A DNA stretch of 41,561 nt, taken from the NCBI GenBank assembly GCA_963714995.1, contig CAVQQP010000013.1, forward strand, positions 1-41,561, read 5' to 3'. This DNA comes from Prado023 sp963714995. GTDB lineage: Bacteria > Actinomycetota > Actinomycetes > S36-B12 > CAIYMF01. Below are positions 26,524 to 35,344 of this stretch, piece by piece. Each line of letters starts with the position of its first letter. Position 1 is the stretch's first letter. The notes below the pieces were generated by a model. It had not been told where the DNA came from and made no database searches. It was given only the letters and a program-made list of their open reading frames with translations. The position numbers and the translations under genes were made by a program.

Positions 26524-27290
26524 CCCCCGACGATCCGATCCGGTTCGCGATCGGGACATTCACGCGCCTCCCGGTGCCTCCGCCCACCCAGGTGGACGCC
26601 ACCGTCGCCGGGCGCGGCCTGGCCCTCGCGCCGGTCGTCGGTGCCGCGATCGGCCTGGTCAGCGGGAGCCTGCTGCTCGTCACCGGCGTGGACCTCATCG
26701 CCCGGCTGCTGTCGGCCACGCTCGTGGTGGGCCTGGCTGCGTGGATCACGCGCGGGCTGCACTGGGACGGACTGGCTGACGTCGCCGACGGGCTGGGCAG
26801 CGCCGCGCCACCCGAGCGCGCGCGCGAGATCATGGGGCGCTCGGACATCGGGCCGTTCGGCGTGCTCACGCTCGGGTTCACCGTCGCCCTGCAGGTCCTG
26901 TCCCTCGCACAGCTCCCGGCGGGTGTCCCGGCGTTCGCGGCGTGGGTCCTGGCCGTGACGCTCGGACGGCTCGCGGTGGCGGTCGCCTGTGGGCCGTGGG
27001 TGCATGCCGCCCGCGCGGACGGGCTCGGGGCCATGGTGATCGGATCGGTCACCCCCACCCGGGTGGCGATCGCTGGGGCGCTCGCGGCGGCGGTGGCCGT
27101 CGGCGCGGCGCTGGGTGGTCCACTCCCCTGGTCGGCCGCCCTCCTGTGGGGTCCGCTTGCGGCCATCGGGGTCGCCCTCGGCCTGGCGCGACTGGCCCAG
27201 CGCCGGTTCGGCGGGAGCACCGGGGATGTCCTGGGCGCGACCGCCGAGCTGGCCACAGTGGCGGTCCTGCTGGTCCTGGCGCTCCAGTGA
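26520..27290 (+). CDS. cobS: Adenosylcobinamide-GDP ribazoletransferase (cobalamin synthase)
   Basis: A 256-aa polytopic membrane enzyme joining adenosylcobinamide-GDP to alpha-ribazole (phosphate) in the last step of B12 assembly. Conserved segments: FAIGTFTRLPVP near the N-terminus, GLHWDGLADVADGLG (79-93), MGRSDIGPFGVL (105-116, metal-binding D) and RRFGGSTGDVLGATAEL near the end. About six hydrophobic helices. Start overlaps the cobT stop (ATGA). Together with CobU and CobT it completes nucleotide-loop assembly; no CobC phosphatase or CbiB is present in this operon. Confidence 0.95.
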   Translation: MTPDDPIRFAIGTFTRLPVPPPTQVDATVAGRGLALAPVVGAAIGLVSGSLLLVTGVDLIARLLSATLVVGLAAWITRGLHWDGLADVADGLGSAAPPERAREIMGRSDIGPFGVLTLGFTVALQVLSLAQLPAGVPAFAAWVLAVTLGRLAVAVACGPWVHAARADGLGAMVIGSVTPTRVAIAGALAAAVAVGAALGGPLPWSAALLWGPLAAIGVALGLARLAQRRFGGSTGDVLGATAELATVAVLLVLALQ

Positions 27291-27358
27291 GCGGCCGGTC
27301 GGCCACCGCCCCGGCGGGTCGGGCGTAACGGTGCATGGGCAGCCGGGAACATAGGGGC

Positions 27359-28066
27359 ATGAGACGACTTCCGGTCCTCCTGCTGACCATCGGGCTGCTC
27401 GCGTCCTGTGCCCGGACCACCGATCCCGCGGCTGGCGGAGCGGATCCATCGAGCGGGCCGGCGGGCGGCGACTCCGCCGTGAGCTCGGACATGGTCAAGC
27501 CCGTCGGTGGCGACCTGCGCGTGGGCCAGCCCTGGTACCTGGTGGGCGGCATGCTCGAGTCACCCACGTCGACCCCGGTCGCGCTGACCTTCGAGGAGGC
27601 CCGGGTCGGCGGCCAGGGGCCGGTGAACACCTACTCCGCGGACTACCAGGCAACCGCGGCCGGCGAGCTGACCCTCGGGGAGTTCGTCAGCACGCGCATG
27701 GCCGGCCCTGAGCCGGACATGGCTGCCGAGGCCGAGCTGCTGGACCTGCTCGGGAAGGTCGACGGCTACACGACGGTCGAGGCCGGGGAGCTGTACCTGT
27801 TCGACGGCGAGATGAACGTCCTGACCTACTCCGCGGCCCCGGTCGCCGTCGATCCGATGGCGCCCTCGGACGCCGCACTGGCGATGGCCACCCAGGTCGT
27901 CGGCATGGCAGAGGCCGAGGCGCAGGCGGCTGTCGAGGGTGCGGGGCTGACGTACCGCGTTGTCTCGCGCGACGGCACGGGGCTGGCCGTCACCGAGGAC
28001 TACAGCGTGAGCCGCATCAACGTCGCGATCGTCGACGGGCAGGTCACGGAGGCGACGATCGGCTGA
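27359..28066 (+). CDS. META-domain lipoprotein with C-terminal I78-inhibitor-like segment
   Basis: A 235-aa secreted lipoprotein. The N-terminus MRRLPVLLLTIGLLASC is a lipoprotein signal with the lipobox LLASC (Cys 17). A flexible Gly/Ser/Pro linker follows. A META/HslJ-like domain (about 57-150) reads LRVGQPWYLVGG, ALTFEEARVGGQGPVNTYSADY and LYLFDGEMNVLTYS. The C-terminal ~65 residues (VVGMAEAEAQAAVEGAGLTY, VVSRDG, DYSVSRINVAIVDGQVTEAT) resemble the small I78 peptidase-inhibitor/PASTA-like fold. ATG 27359 was chosen since the signal begins there. It follows cobS by 68 bp but is probably a separate unit. Function unknown; envelope location is firm. Confidence 0.82.
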   Translation: MRRLPVLLLTIGLLASCARTTDPAAGGADPSSGPAGGDSAVSSDMVKPVGGDLRVGQPWYLVGGMLESPTSTPVALTFEEARVGGQGPVNTYSADYQATAAGELTLGEFVSTRMAGPEPDMAAEAELLDLLGKVDGYTTVEAGELYLFDGEMNVLTYSAAPVAVDPMAPSDAALAMATQVVGMAEAEAQAAVEGAGLTYRVVSRDGTGLAVTEDYSVSRINVAIVDGQVTEATIG

Positions 28067-28082
28067 GCCGAGCCGTCAGCCG
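28060..28082. terminator. Hairpin at the end of the META lipoprotein gene
   Basis: CGGCTGA (28060-28066) and TCAGCCG (28076-28082) are perfect inverted arms around a 9-base loop, with the lipoprotein stop codon inside the left arm. Convergent gcvT ends 80 bp further on. No T-tract. Confidence 0.45.
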
Positions 28083-28162
28083 CACCCGGACCGGCACCTG
28101 AGTAGCCAGCACCTGGGTCGCTGGCCCGGCTGCGGCCCGGCGGGGAGCTGCCGCCACCGGCG

Positions 28163-29248
28163 CTACTTCGGCGACGACTCCACGAACGGCAGCCGGACGA
28201 TCCGCGCCGGCACGGCGCGGCCGCGGATGTCGATCGCGACCTCGTCGCCGAACGTCAGCGCCGGGTCCACGAGTGCCAGGGCCACGCCGGCCTTCAGGGT
28301 CGGGGAGAAGGTCCCCGAGGTGGTCTCACCCGCCGGTGACCCGTCGGTCCGCTGCACGGCCATGTGCGCCCGCGGCACCCCCCGGCCCTCGAGCAGCAAG
28401 CCGCGCAGCGCCCGCGGCCGACCCGCCTCCCGCTGGGCCACGAGGGCCGCACGCCCCACGAACTCCGGCTTGTCCCATCCCACGGCCCATGACAGCCCCG
28501 CCTCCACCGGCGTGATGGCGGTGGACAGGTCCTGGCCGTGCAGCGGATAGCCCATCTCGGTGCGCAGCGTGTCGCGCGCCCCGAGCCCGCAGGGGACGGC
28601 ATGTTCGACGACCGCAGCCCACAGTGCCGGCAGCGCCTCGACCCCCAGGATGACCTCGTAGCCGTGCTCACCGGTGTACCCCGTGCGGCAGACGACCGCC
28701 GGCGTCCCCGCGAACTGCGCAGTCGTGAAGGCCATGTAGGGCAGGTCCTCGGCGGGATCCAGCAGCCTGAGCGCGAGCATGACGCCGCGACTGCCGGGGC
28801 CCTGGATCGCCAGGATCCCCTCGGCCTCGTGCAGGTCGGTGAGTGCCACACCCTCGGGCAGCGCTGCCACCAGGGCGTCACGGACCGCAGCGGCGTTCGC
28901 GGCGTTCGGCACGATGCGCACCTCGTCGTCGCCGAGGCGGTAGACGATCAGGTCGTCGACGACCCCGCCGCCGTCCGTGCAGAGCATCGAGTACTGGGCC
29001 TGGCCGGCACCGATCCGGTCCAGGTCGTTGGCCAGGATCCGGTTCAGGGCCGCCGCGGCCCCGGGGCCGGAGAGCACGAGCTTGCCCATGTGCGACACGT
29101 CGAACACCCCGACAGCCGTGCGCACGGCTGTGTGCTCGGCCACGACCCCGGTGGGGTACTCGATGGGCATCTCCCACCCGCCGAAATCGGCCATCTTGGC
29201 CCCGGCAGCGCGGTGGGTCTCGGTCAGTGCAGTACGGCGCAGAGTCAC
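28163..29248 (-). CDS. gcvT: Glycine cleavage system T protein (aminomethyltransferase)
   Basis: Transfers the aminomethyl carbon from lipoylated GcvH to tetrahydrofolate, releasing ammonia. 361 aa. Features: ADFGGWEMPIEYPTG near the N-terminus, GVFDVSHMGK, YSMLCTDGGGVVDDLIVYRL with the folate-site aspartates, TGYTGEHGYEV, LGARDTLRTEMGYPLHGQDL and TSGTFSPTLKAGVALALV in the C-terminal barrel. GTG 29248 is preferred because a TAGGCT -10 lies seven bases upstream (leaderless). No gcvH or gcvP is in view. It depends on lipoylation, matching the lipA/lipB genes 8 kb away. A 1915-residue frame includes it on this strand but its upstream part is a shadow. Confidence 0.95.
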   Translation of the reverse strand: MTLRRTALTETHRAAGAKMADFGGWEMPIEYPTGVVAEHTAVRTAVGVFDVSHMGKLVLSGPGAAAALNRILANDLDRIGAGQAQYSMLCTDGGGVVDDLIVYRLGDDEVRIVPNAANAAAVRDALVAALPEGVALTDLHEAEGILAIQGPGSRGVMLALRLLDPAEDLPYMAFTTAQFAGTPAVVCRTGYTGEHGYEVILGVEALPALWAAVVEHAVPCGLGARDTLRTEMGYPLHGQDLSTAITPVEAGLSWAVGWDKPEFVGRAALVAQREAGRPRALRGLLLEGRGVPRAHMAVQRTDGSPAGETTSGTFSPTLKAGVALALVDPALTFGDEVAIDIRGRAVPARIVRLPFVESSPK

Positions 29249-29255
29249 GCGTGGC

Positions 29256-29261
29256 AGCCTA
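29256..29261 (-). promoter_or_regulatory. -10 box for leaderless gcvT
   Basis: TAGGCT on the minus strand with seven bases to the GTG start at 29248. Supports the chosen start. Confidence 0.5.
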
Positions 29262-29272
29262 CGCGGACTGCC

Positions 29273-29459
29273 GAACCTCGCGCCCGTTCCCGTCGATCTG
29301 GACACCGTCACGAGGGACCGCCGCCATCCTCGCGGCCGTTCGTGTCGAACCTGCCTCGTCGGCGGGCCGCCTTTCAACGCCAACGGGCGCCAGGTTGGGT
29401 CCCGGGCACTCCCCTGGGCCCTCGGGCCGACCCGTTCGACGCGAACGGGCGCGAGGTTC
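29273..29459. repeat. Four-copy 25-bp repeat in mirrored arrangement between gcvT and pepA
   Basis: Copies at 29273-29297 and 29326-29350 (minus orientation) and at 29373-29397 and 29435-29459 (plus). The outer pair shares the core GAACGGGCGCGAGGTTC as a perfect 17-bp inverted repeat; the inner copies differ at several positions. Occupies most of the 258-bp divergent intergenic region. Could form nested cruciform/hairpin structures or present four protein-binding sites. No known repeat family recognised. Confidence 0.8.
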
Positions 29460-29494
29460 ATGGCATCCACCTGCGCTGCGGCGGGAGGAGCACA

Positions 29495-29500
29495 TACGGT
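29495..29500 (+). promoter_or_regulatory. -10 box for leaderless pepA
   Basis: TACGGT with six bases to the ATG at 29507; no ribosome-binding site. Confidence 0.5.
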
Positions 29501-29506
29501 GGGGCC

Positions 29507-30985
29507 ATGACGAACCCCACCCTCAGCCTCAGCACGTCCCTGCGCGGAACCGACCTTCTCGTCGTGGGCCTCGCCCAGGGCCCCGACGGGCCCGTGGTGG
29601 CGGCGACCGGGCTGTCCGACGAGCAGCGGGCCGCCCTCACCACCGCCGCCGTGGCGATCGGTGCCACCGGGAAGGCCGACGAGGTGCTGCGCCTGCCGGG
29701 CGAGCCCTACGGCCTGCCCCCGGTGATGACCACAGGACTCGGCGATCGCGCCGACTCCTACCCCGCCGAGACCCTGCGGCGGGCGGCCGGCGCGGCCCTG
29801 CGCGCCGCCTCGTCGAGCGCCGTCTCGGTGGCGCTGCCCACCGGCGACGAGGCCAGCCTCGTGGAGGCGGTCGGCCTCGGGGCGTTCATCGGCGCCTACC
29901 GCTATCCGGGCAAGCCCGCGGGCGAGACCCCCCGCCCGACTCCCGCGAAGCTGTTGGTCGTGGTCGGGGCGACCAAGGGGCTCAAGCCCGTGGCCACCCG
30001 CGCCCAGGTGATCGGCGAGGGCATCCACCTGACCCGCCGCCTGGTCGACACCCCGCCCGGCGCCCTGCCGCCGGCAGCGCTGGCGGCTGAGGCGGTGGCT
30101 GCGGTCAAGGGCACCGGCATCGACATCGAGGTCCTCGACGAGAAGGCCCTGCGCGCGCAGGGGTTCGGCGGCATCCTGGCCGTGGGGCAGGGTTCGGCGA
30201 ACCCTCCCCGCCTGGTGCGGCTCTCCTACTCCCCGGCCAAGGCCGGGGCCCACCTCGCCCTGGTCGGCAAGGGGATCACCTTCGACTCCGGAGGCCTCTC
30301 CCTCAAGCCGCCGACCGGGATGATCACGATGAAGTGCGACATGGCCGGGGCCGCCGCGGTCCTGGCCGGGGTGCGCGCCATCGCCCAGCTCGGCATCCCG
30401 CTGCGCGTCACGGCCTACCTCGCGATCGCGGAGAACATGCCCAGTGGCGCGGCCCAGCGACCGGGTGACGTCATCACCGCGTACGGCGGCAAGACCGTCG
30501 AGGTGCTCAACACCGACGCCGAGGGGCGCCTGGTGATGATGGACGCCCTCGCCCGCTGCGGGGCCGACGAGCCCGACGCGATCATCGACGTCGCCACGCT
30601 CACGGGCGCGCAGGTCGTGGCCCTGGGTTCGCGGATCGCCGGGATCATGGGCAACGACGACGGGTGGCGCGACGAGGTGCACGCCGCCGCGGAGTCCGCC
30701 GGCGAGCTCTCCTGGCCGATGCCGATCCCGGAGGAGCTGCGCCCGTCGCTGGACTCCCCCGTGGCGGACCTGGCGAACATCGGCGAGCGCAACGGCGGGA
30801 TGATGACCGCCGCCGCGTTCCTGCGCGAGTTCGTCCCCGAGGGTGTGCCGTGGGCGCACGTGGACATCGCCGGTCCGGCGTTCGTCGACGCATCCCCGTG
30901 GGCCTACAACGGCAAGGGCGCCACCGGGTACGGCGTGCGGACGCTGGTGGCCGTCGCCGAGCGGATGGCAGACCAGCAGGGCTGA
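29507..30985 (+). CDS. pepA: Leucyl aminopeptidase (cytosol aminopeptidase, M17)
   Basis: A 492-aa dimetal peptidase removing N-terminal residues from peptides. Metal and catalytic sites: LVGKGITFDSGGLSLKP (Lys and Asp ligands), MKCDMAGAAAVL (Asp), and the M17 signature NTDAEGRLVMMDAL with Asp/Glu ligands and the catalytic Arg. The less conserved N-terminal macro-like domain covers about 1-165 and the catalytic domain 170-492. The ATG is supported by the leaderless -10. It is divergent from gcvT across the repeat block and followed by lpd, an order I know from other actinobacteria. Confidence 0.95.
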   Translation: MTNPTLSLSTSLRGTDLLVVGLAQGPDGPVVAATGLSDEQRAALTTAAVAIGATGKADEVLRLPGEPYGLPPVMTTGLGDRADSYPAETLRRAAGAALRAASSSAVSVALPTGDEASLVEAVGLGAFIGAYRYPGKPAGETPRPTPAKLLVVVGATKGLKPVATRAQVIGEGIHLTRRLVDTPPGALPPAALAAEAVAAVKGTGIDIEVLDEKALRAQGFGGILAVGQGSANPPRLVRLSYSPAKAGAHLALVGKGITFDSGGLSLKPPTGMITMKCDMAGAAAVLAGVRAIAQLGIPLRVTAYLAIAENMPSGAAQRPGDVITAYGGKTVEVLNTDAEGRLVMMDALARCGADEPDAIIDVATLTGAQVVALGSRIAGIMGNDDGWRDEVHAAAESAGELSWPMPIPEELRPSLDSPVADLANIGERNGGMMTAAAFLREFVPEGVPWAHVDIAGPAFVDASPWAYNGKGATGYGVRTLVAVAERMADQQG

Positions 30986-31120
30986 GCCCACCTGCCGTCG
31001 AGTTGGGAGCTGTTCGAGAGCCCGTGGCCCGCCGCGACGCCGCAAGTGCTGGCAGGATGTGCCTGCGACCCGCGCGCGCGGGCGTGCTCGTCCCGCGTCC
31101 TCGATGAGAAAGGTCCCCAC

Positions 31121-32497
31121 GTGGCCGACAACCAGTTCGATGTCGTGATCCTCGGCGGAGGCAGCGGCGGCTACGCCTGCGCCCTGCGGGCATCCCAGCT
31201 CGGGCTGTCCGTGGCCCTGATCGAGAAGGACAAGCTCGGTGGCACCTGCCTGCACCGCGGCTGCATCCCGACCAAGGCCCTGCTGCACGCGGCCGAGGTC
31301 GCCGACACCGCCCGTGAGAGCGAGCAGTTCGGGGTCAGCACGACGCTCAACGGCATCGACATCGGCAAGGTCAACTCCTACCGCGACGGCGTCGTCGGTC
31401 GGCTCTACAAGGGCCTGCAGGGCCTGGTGAAGAGCCGCGCGATCACCTATGTGGAGGGCGCCGGTCGGCTCACCGCGGCGAACACCGTGGAGGTCGACGG
31501 CACCGCGTACACCGGGCGCAACGTGGTCCTGGCCACCGGCTCCTACGCCCGCAGCCTGCCCGGCCTGGACATCGGCGGGCGCGTCATGACCAGCGACCAG
31601 GCCCTCCAGCTGGACTACATCCCGGCCAGCGTGATCGTGCTGGGCGGCGGCGTCATCGGCGTGGAGTTCGCCTCGGTCTGGAAGTCCTTCGGCTCGGAGG
31701 TGACCATCATCGAGGCCCTGCCCCGGCTGGTCCCGGCCGAGGACGAGGCGTGCTCGAAGGCCCTCGAGCGGGCGTTCCGCAAGCGCAAGATCAGCTTCAC
31801 CACCGGGGTGCGATTCGCCAGCGTGACCCAGGACGACACCGGCGTCGTGGCCACGCTCGAGGACGGCTCCACGCACTCGGCCGAGATCATGCTGGTGGCC
31901 GTCGGGCGCGGACCGAACGCGAGTGGGATGGGCTTCGAGGAGGTCGGGGTCGCGATGGAGCGCGGCTGGGTCCTGGCCGACGAGCGCCTGCGCACGAACA
32001 TCCCCGGGGTCTTCGCCGTGGGCGACATCGTGCCCGGGCTGCAGCTGGCGCACCGGGGGTTCCAGCAGGGCATCTTCGTCGCCGAGGAGATCGCCGGGCT
32101 CAACCCGCCGGCCATCGACGAGCTGGGCATCCCGCGCGTGACCTACTGCGAGCCCGAGATCGGCTCGATCGGGCTGACCGAGGCCCAGGCCAAGGAGAAG
32201 TTCGGCGCCGACGCGGTGGAGTCCTATGAGTACAGCCTCGGTGGCAACGGCAAGAGCCAGATCCTGGCCACCACCGGCTTCGTCAAGCTGGTCCGCCGCG
32301 TCGACGGCCCCGTCATCGGGGTCCACATGGTGGGCGCCCGGATCGGTGAGCAGATCGGCGAGGCCCAGCTGATCTACAACTGGGAGGCCTACCCCGCTGA
32401 GGTCGCGTCCCTCGTGCACGCCCACCCCACCCAGAACGAGGCCCTCGGCGAGGCGCACCTGGCGCTGGCCGGCAAGCCCCTGCACGCGCACGCCTGA
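31121..32497 (+). CDS. lpdA: Dihydrolipoyl dehydrogenase (E3)
   Basis: Reoxidises dihydrolipoamide of 2-oxo-acid dehydrogenase and glycine cleavage complexes using FAD and NAD. 458 aa. FAD motif GGGSGG (12-17), redox disulfide C43-C48 in GGTCLHRGCIPTKALL, NAD motif VIVLGGGVIGVEFASVW, FAVGDIVPGLQLAHRG, and the catalytic His-Glu pair in HAHPTQNEALGE near the C-terminus. GTG 31121 follows AGAAAGG. sucB begins 34 bp downstream, so E3 and E2 are likely expressed together. The E1 subunit gene is not in the window. Confidence 0.95.
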   Translation: MADNQFDVVILGGGSGGYACALRASQLGLSVALIEKDKLGGTCLHRGCIPTKALLHAAEVADTARESEQFGVSTTLNGIDIGKVNSYRDGVVGRLYKGLQGLVKSRAITYVEGAGRLTAANTVEVDGTAYTGRNVVLATGSYARSLPGLDIGGRVMTSDQALQLDYIPASVIVLGGGVIGVEFASVWKSFGSEVTIIEALPRLVPAEDEACSKALERAFRKRKISFTTGVRFASVTQDDTGVVATLEDGSTHSAEIMLVAVGRGPNASGMGFEEVGVAMERGWVLADERLRTNIPGVFAVGDIVPGLQLAHRGFQQGIFVAEEIAGLNPPAIDELGIPRVTYCEPEIGSIGLTEAQAKEKFGADAVESYEYSLGGNGKSQILATTGFVKLVRRVDGPVIGVHMVGARIGEQIGEAQLIYNWEAYPAEVASLVHAHPTQNEALGEAHLALAGKPLHAHA

Positions 32498-32531
32498 ACC
32501 CGTTCCCGACCATTCATTGAGGAGTCCGCAG

Positions 32532-34421
32532 ATGTCGGTCACCGTCACCATGCCGCAGCTCGGCGAGAGCGTCACCGAGGGCACCGTCACCCGGTGGCTC
32601 AAGCAGGTCGGCGAGGAGGTGCGCGCCGACGAGCCCCTGGTCGAGGTCTCCACCGACAAGGTCGACACCGAGATCCCGGCGCCGGCGTCCGGTGTGCTGC
32701 TGTCCATCGCTGCCGGCGAGGACGAGACCGTCGCGGTCGGGGCGCCACTGGGCGTGATCGGTGCGGCTGGGGACGCTCCCTCGGGGGACGCGCCTGCCGC
32801 TCCCGCTGCTCCCGAGGCGGCCGCACCCCCGGCGCCCGCACCCGCCGCCGTGTCGGCTCCGGCGCCCACCCCGGCCGTGGCCGCTCCTCCGGCGCGCCCA
32901 GCGGTGGCGCCGGCCGCCGCGGCCGCTGCGGCGGCACTTGGCTCCGTTCCGCCGGACCCCAACCCGCCGCGCTCGGGAAGCCACGCCGTGGCCGGCACGG
33001 AGACCCCCGTCGTCCTGCCCGCCCTGGGTGAGTCCGTGACCGAGGGCACCGTCACCCGGTGGCTGAAGAAGGTCGGCGACATGGTGTCGGCCGACGAGCC
33101 CCTGCTCGAGGTCTCGACCGACAAGGTCGACACCGAGCTGCCCGCCCCGAGTTCGGGGATGCTGCTCGAGATCCGCGTCTCGGAGGATGAGACCGCGGAG
33201 GTCGGCCAGACGCTGGGCGTCATCGGCACGCCTGCTCCGGCTGGGGCACCGGCTCCCGCTCCGGCTCCGGAGCCTGTCGTGGCGGCCGTGCCGGAGCCCG
33301 TTGCACCGGTCGCTACACCTGTCCCCGAGCCGGCGCCGGTGGCGGCTGCTGCCCCTGCGACCGAGGCACCCGGCGCCGGGGCACATGCAAGCGCCGCACC
33401 GTCGGACCTGTACGTCACGCCGTTGGTCCGCAAGCTCGCAGCCCAGGCCGGCGTGGACCTGTCGACGGTGCGGGGAACCGGCGTCGGTGGCCGGATCACC
33501 AAGCAGGACATCTTCGACGCGACGCATCGCGCGGCTGGGACGGCCGCGCCCGCGGCTCCGGCCGCCGCTGCCCCTGCTGCCGCCCCCGCGGCGCCGGCCC
33601 CCGCAGTCGCCCCTGCCGCGGCTCCGGCCCCGGCACCTGCCGCCCCAGCGCCTGCCGCTCCCGCCGCGGCGGCACCCGCGCCGGCCCCCGCGACCCCCGC
33701 CGCGGGCTCGCGCACGGAGAAGATGACCCGCCTGCGCAAGGTGATCGCCGAGCGCATGGTCGAGTCGCTGCAGGTGTCCGCCCAGCTGACCACGGTCGTC
33801 GAGGCCGACGTGACCCGGATCGCCGCCCTGCGCGCCAAGCACAAGGGCTCCTTCGAGGCACGCGAGGGCGTCAAGCTGTCGTTCATGCCGTTCTTCGCGA
33901 AGGCGATCATCGAGGCGCTGAAGGCCTACCCGGTGGTCAACGCCTCCATCGACCAGACGGCCGGCACCGTCACGTACCACGACGCCATCCACCTGGGCAT
34001 CGCGGTGGACACCGAGCGCGGGCTGCTCGTGCCCGTCGTGCGTGACGCCGACGACCTGAACCTGGGCGGGCTCGGCCGCAAGATCGCCGACGTGGCCGAG
34101 CGGACGCGCATCAACAAGGTGTCGCCCGACGAGCTGTCCGGCGGGACGTTCACGCTCACCAACACCGGCAGCCGCGGGGCCCTGTTCGACACCCCGATCG
34201 TCAACCAGCCGCAGGTGGCCATCCTCGGGCTCGGTGCGATCGTCCGCCGCCCCGTCGTGGTGGTCGACGAGACCGGGGCCGACTCGATCGCGATCCGCTC
34301 GATGGTCTACCTGGCCCTCACCTACGACCACCGCCTGGTGGATGGTGCGGACGCTGCGCGCTTCCTGACCACGCTCAAGGCGCGACTGGAGTCCGGCGAC
34401 TTCGAGGCGGAACTCGGCTGA
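32532..34421 (+). CDS. sucB: 2-oxoglutarate dehydrogenase complex E2, dihydrolipoyllysine succinyltransferase, two lipoyl domains
   Basis: A 629-aa modular E2. Two lipoyl domains (about 2-77 and 158-233) carry lipoyl lysines K43 and K198 in STDKVDTE. The peripheral-subunit-binding domain (about 291-330) reads YVTPLVRKLAAQAGVDL, GTGVGGRITKQDI. The catalytic domain (about 400-629) has RTEKMTRLRKVIAERMVESL and the active-site HRLVDG (YDHRLVDGADAARFL). The three Ala/Pro-rich linkers, up to ~60 residues, are swinging arms and produce the long GC-rich antisense open frames. GAGGAG ribosome site. Actinobacterial sucB-type E2s can serve both pyruvate and oxoglutarate complexes, so the symbol is by convention. 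Its stop overlaps the next gene (TGATG). Confidence 0.95.
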   Translation: MSVTVTMPQLGESVTEGTVTRWLKQVGEEVRADEPLVEVSTDKVDTEIPAPASGVLLSIAAGEDETVAVGAPLGVIGAAGDAPSGDAPAAPAAPEAAAPPAPAPAAVSAPAPTPAVAAPPARPAVAPAAAAAAAALGSVPPDPNPPRSGSHAVAGTETPVVLPALGESVTEGTVTRWLKKVGDMVSADEPLLEVSTDKVDTELPAPSSGMLLEIRVSEDETAEVGQTLGVIGTPAPAGAPAPAPAPEPVVAAVPEPVAPVATPVPEPAPVAAAAPATEAPGAGAHASAAPSDLYVTPLVRKLAAQAGVDLSTVRGTGVGGRITKQDIFDATHRAAGTAAPAAPAAAAPAAAPAAPAPAVAPAAAPAPAPAAPAPAAPAAAAPAPAPATPAAGSRTEKMTRLRKVIAERMVESLQVSAQLTTVVEADVTRIAALRAKHKGSFEAREGVKLSFMPFFAKAIIEALKAYPVVNASIDQTAGTVTYHDAIHLGIAVDTERGLLVPVVRDADDLNLGGLGRKIADVAERTRINKVSPDELSGGTFTLTNTGSRGALFDTPIVNQPQVAILGLGAIVRRPVVVVDETGADSIAIRSMVYLALTYDHRLVDGADAARFLTTLKARLESGDFEAELG

Positions 34422-35341
34422 TGCGCGTTGCTGTGACCGGCGCCTCCGGGCTGATCGGAGGCGCCCTGGTCCCGCACCTGCGTGCTCAGGGCCACGAGGT
34501 CCTGCGCCTCGTGCGCGGTGCGGCGGGCGCTGCCGACGAGGTCCGCTGGGATCCGATGACCGGATATGTCGACCTCGCCCGGCTCGAGGGCGTCGACGCC
34601 GTCGTCCACCTGGCCGGGGCGGGCGTGGGCGACCACCGCTGGACCGCGGCGTACAAGGCTGAGATCCGCGATTCGCGGGTCCAGGGGACGCGCACCATCG
34701 CCACGGCGCTCACCCAGCTGAATCAGCCACCTCAGGTGCTCGTGTCGGGGTCGGCGATCGGCTACTACGGGGATACGGGGTCCACCGCCGTGGACGAGTC
34801 CGCCCCGCCCGGGCAGGGTTTCCTCGCCGGGGTCGTGGTCGACTGGGAGGCGGCTGCCGACCCGGCCCGCGAGGCGGGGATCCGCGTCGTGCACCCCCGC
34901 ACCGGGCTGGTGATCGCTGGCCGAGGCCGGGTGTGGCGAGGCCTTCAACGGCCCTCCCTGTCGCTGAGCCTGCTGTGGCCCATCTTCACCGTCGGCGCGG
35001 GCGGTCGGTTGGGCAACGGCCAGCAGTGGTGGTCGTTCATCTCCCTGCGCGACGAGGTGCACGCCCTGTCCCACCTGCTCGAGAATCTCGACGGCCCGGT
35101 GAACCTCACCGCCCCCAACCCTGTGACGAACGCGGAGGTGACGCAGGCTCTGGGGGCGCTGCTGCGACGGCCGACGGTGCTGCCCGTCCCAGCCGCTGCC
35201 TTGAAACTCGCCCTGGGCGAGTTCTCCTCGGAGATCCTCGGCAGCATCCGCGTCCTGCCGACCAGGCTGCAGGAGTCCGGCTTCGTCTTCCAGGATCCCA
35301 CGATCGACAAGGCCCTGGCCTACGCCCGGTCCACACGCTGA
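34421..35341 (+). CDS. TIGR01777 family epimerase-like protein (NAD-dependent epimerase/DUF1731)
   Basis: A 306-aa extended SDR-like protein. N-terminal Rossmann motif VTGASGLIGGALVPHL, then VDAVVHLAGAGVGDHRWT, SGSAIGYYGDTG (catalytic-site YYG), and a C-terminal DUF1731 region (EILGSIRVLPTRLQESGFVF). TGATG overlap with sucB suggests translational coupling. Physiological role unknown. Oddity: residues ~167-178 (codons 34918-34955: GCT GGC CGA ... CTT CAA CGG) use rare A/T-ending codons and match the family poorly. In the shifted frame the same DNA uses GC-ending codons (AEAGCGEAFNG), so two compensating single-base errors are likely. Elsewhere the reading frame is sound. Confidence 0.88.
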   Translation: MRVAVTGASGLIGGALVPHLRAQGHEVLRLVRGAAGAADEVRWDPMTGYVDLARLEGVDAVVHLAGAGVGDHRWTAAYKAEIRDSRVQGTRTIATALTQLNQPPQVLVSGSAIGYYGDTGSTAVDESAPPGQGFLAGVVVDWEAAADPAREAGIRVVHPRTGLVIAGRGRVWRGLQRPSLSLSLLWPIFTVGAGGRLGNGQQWWSFISLRDEVHALSHLLENLDGPVNLTAPNPVTNAEVTQALGALLRRPTVLPVPAAALKLALGEFSSEILGSIRVLPTRLQESGFVFQDPTIDKALAYARSTR

Positions 35342-35344
35342 CGA

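Noticed and set aside
32780..33715. Ala/Pro repetitive DNA in sucB considered as a repeat element
   Set aside because: It encodes the normal interdomain linkers of a multi-lipoyl E2; the repetition is compositional.
28163..33910. 1915-codon open frame on the minus strand
   Set aside because: Only its last 361 codons (gcvT) are real. The rest is antisense to pepA, lpd and sucB, repetitive in Ala/Gly/Arg/His, and open only because stop codons are rare in GC-rich antisense frames.
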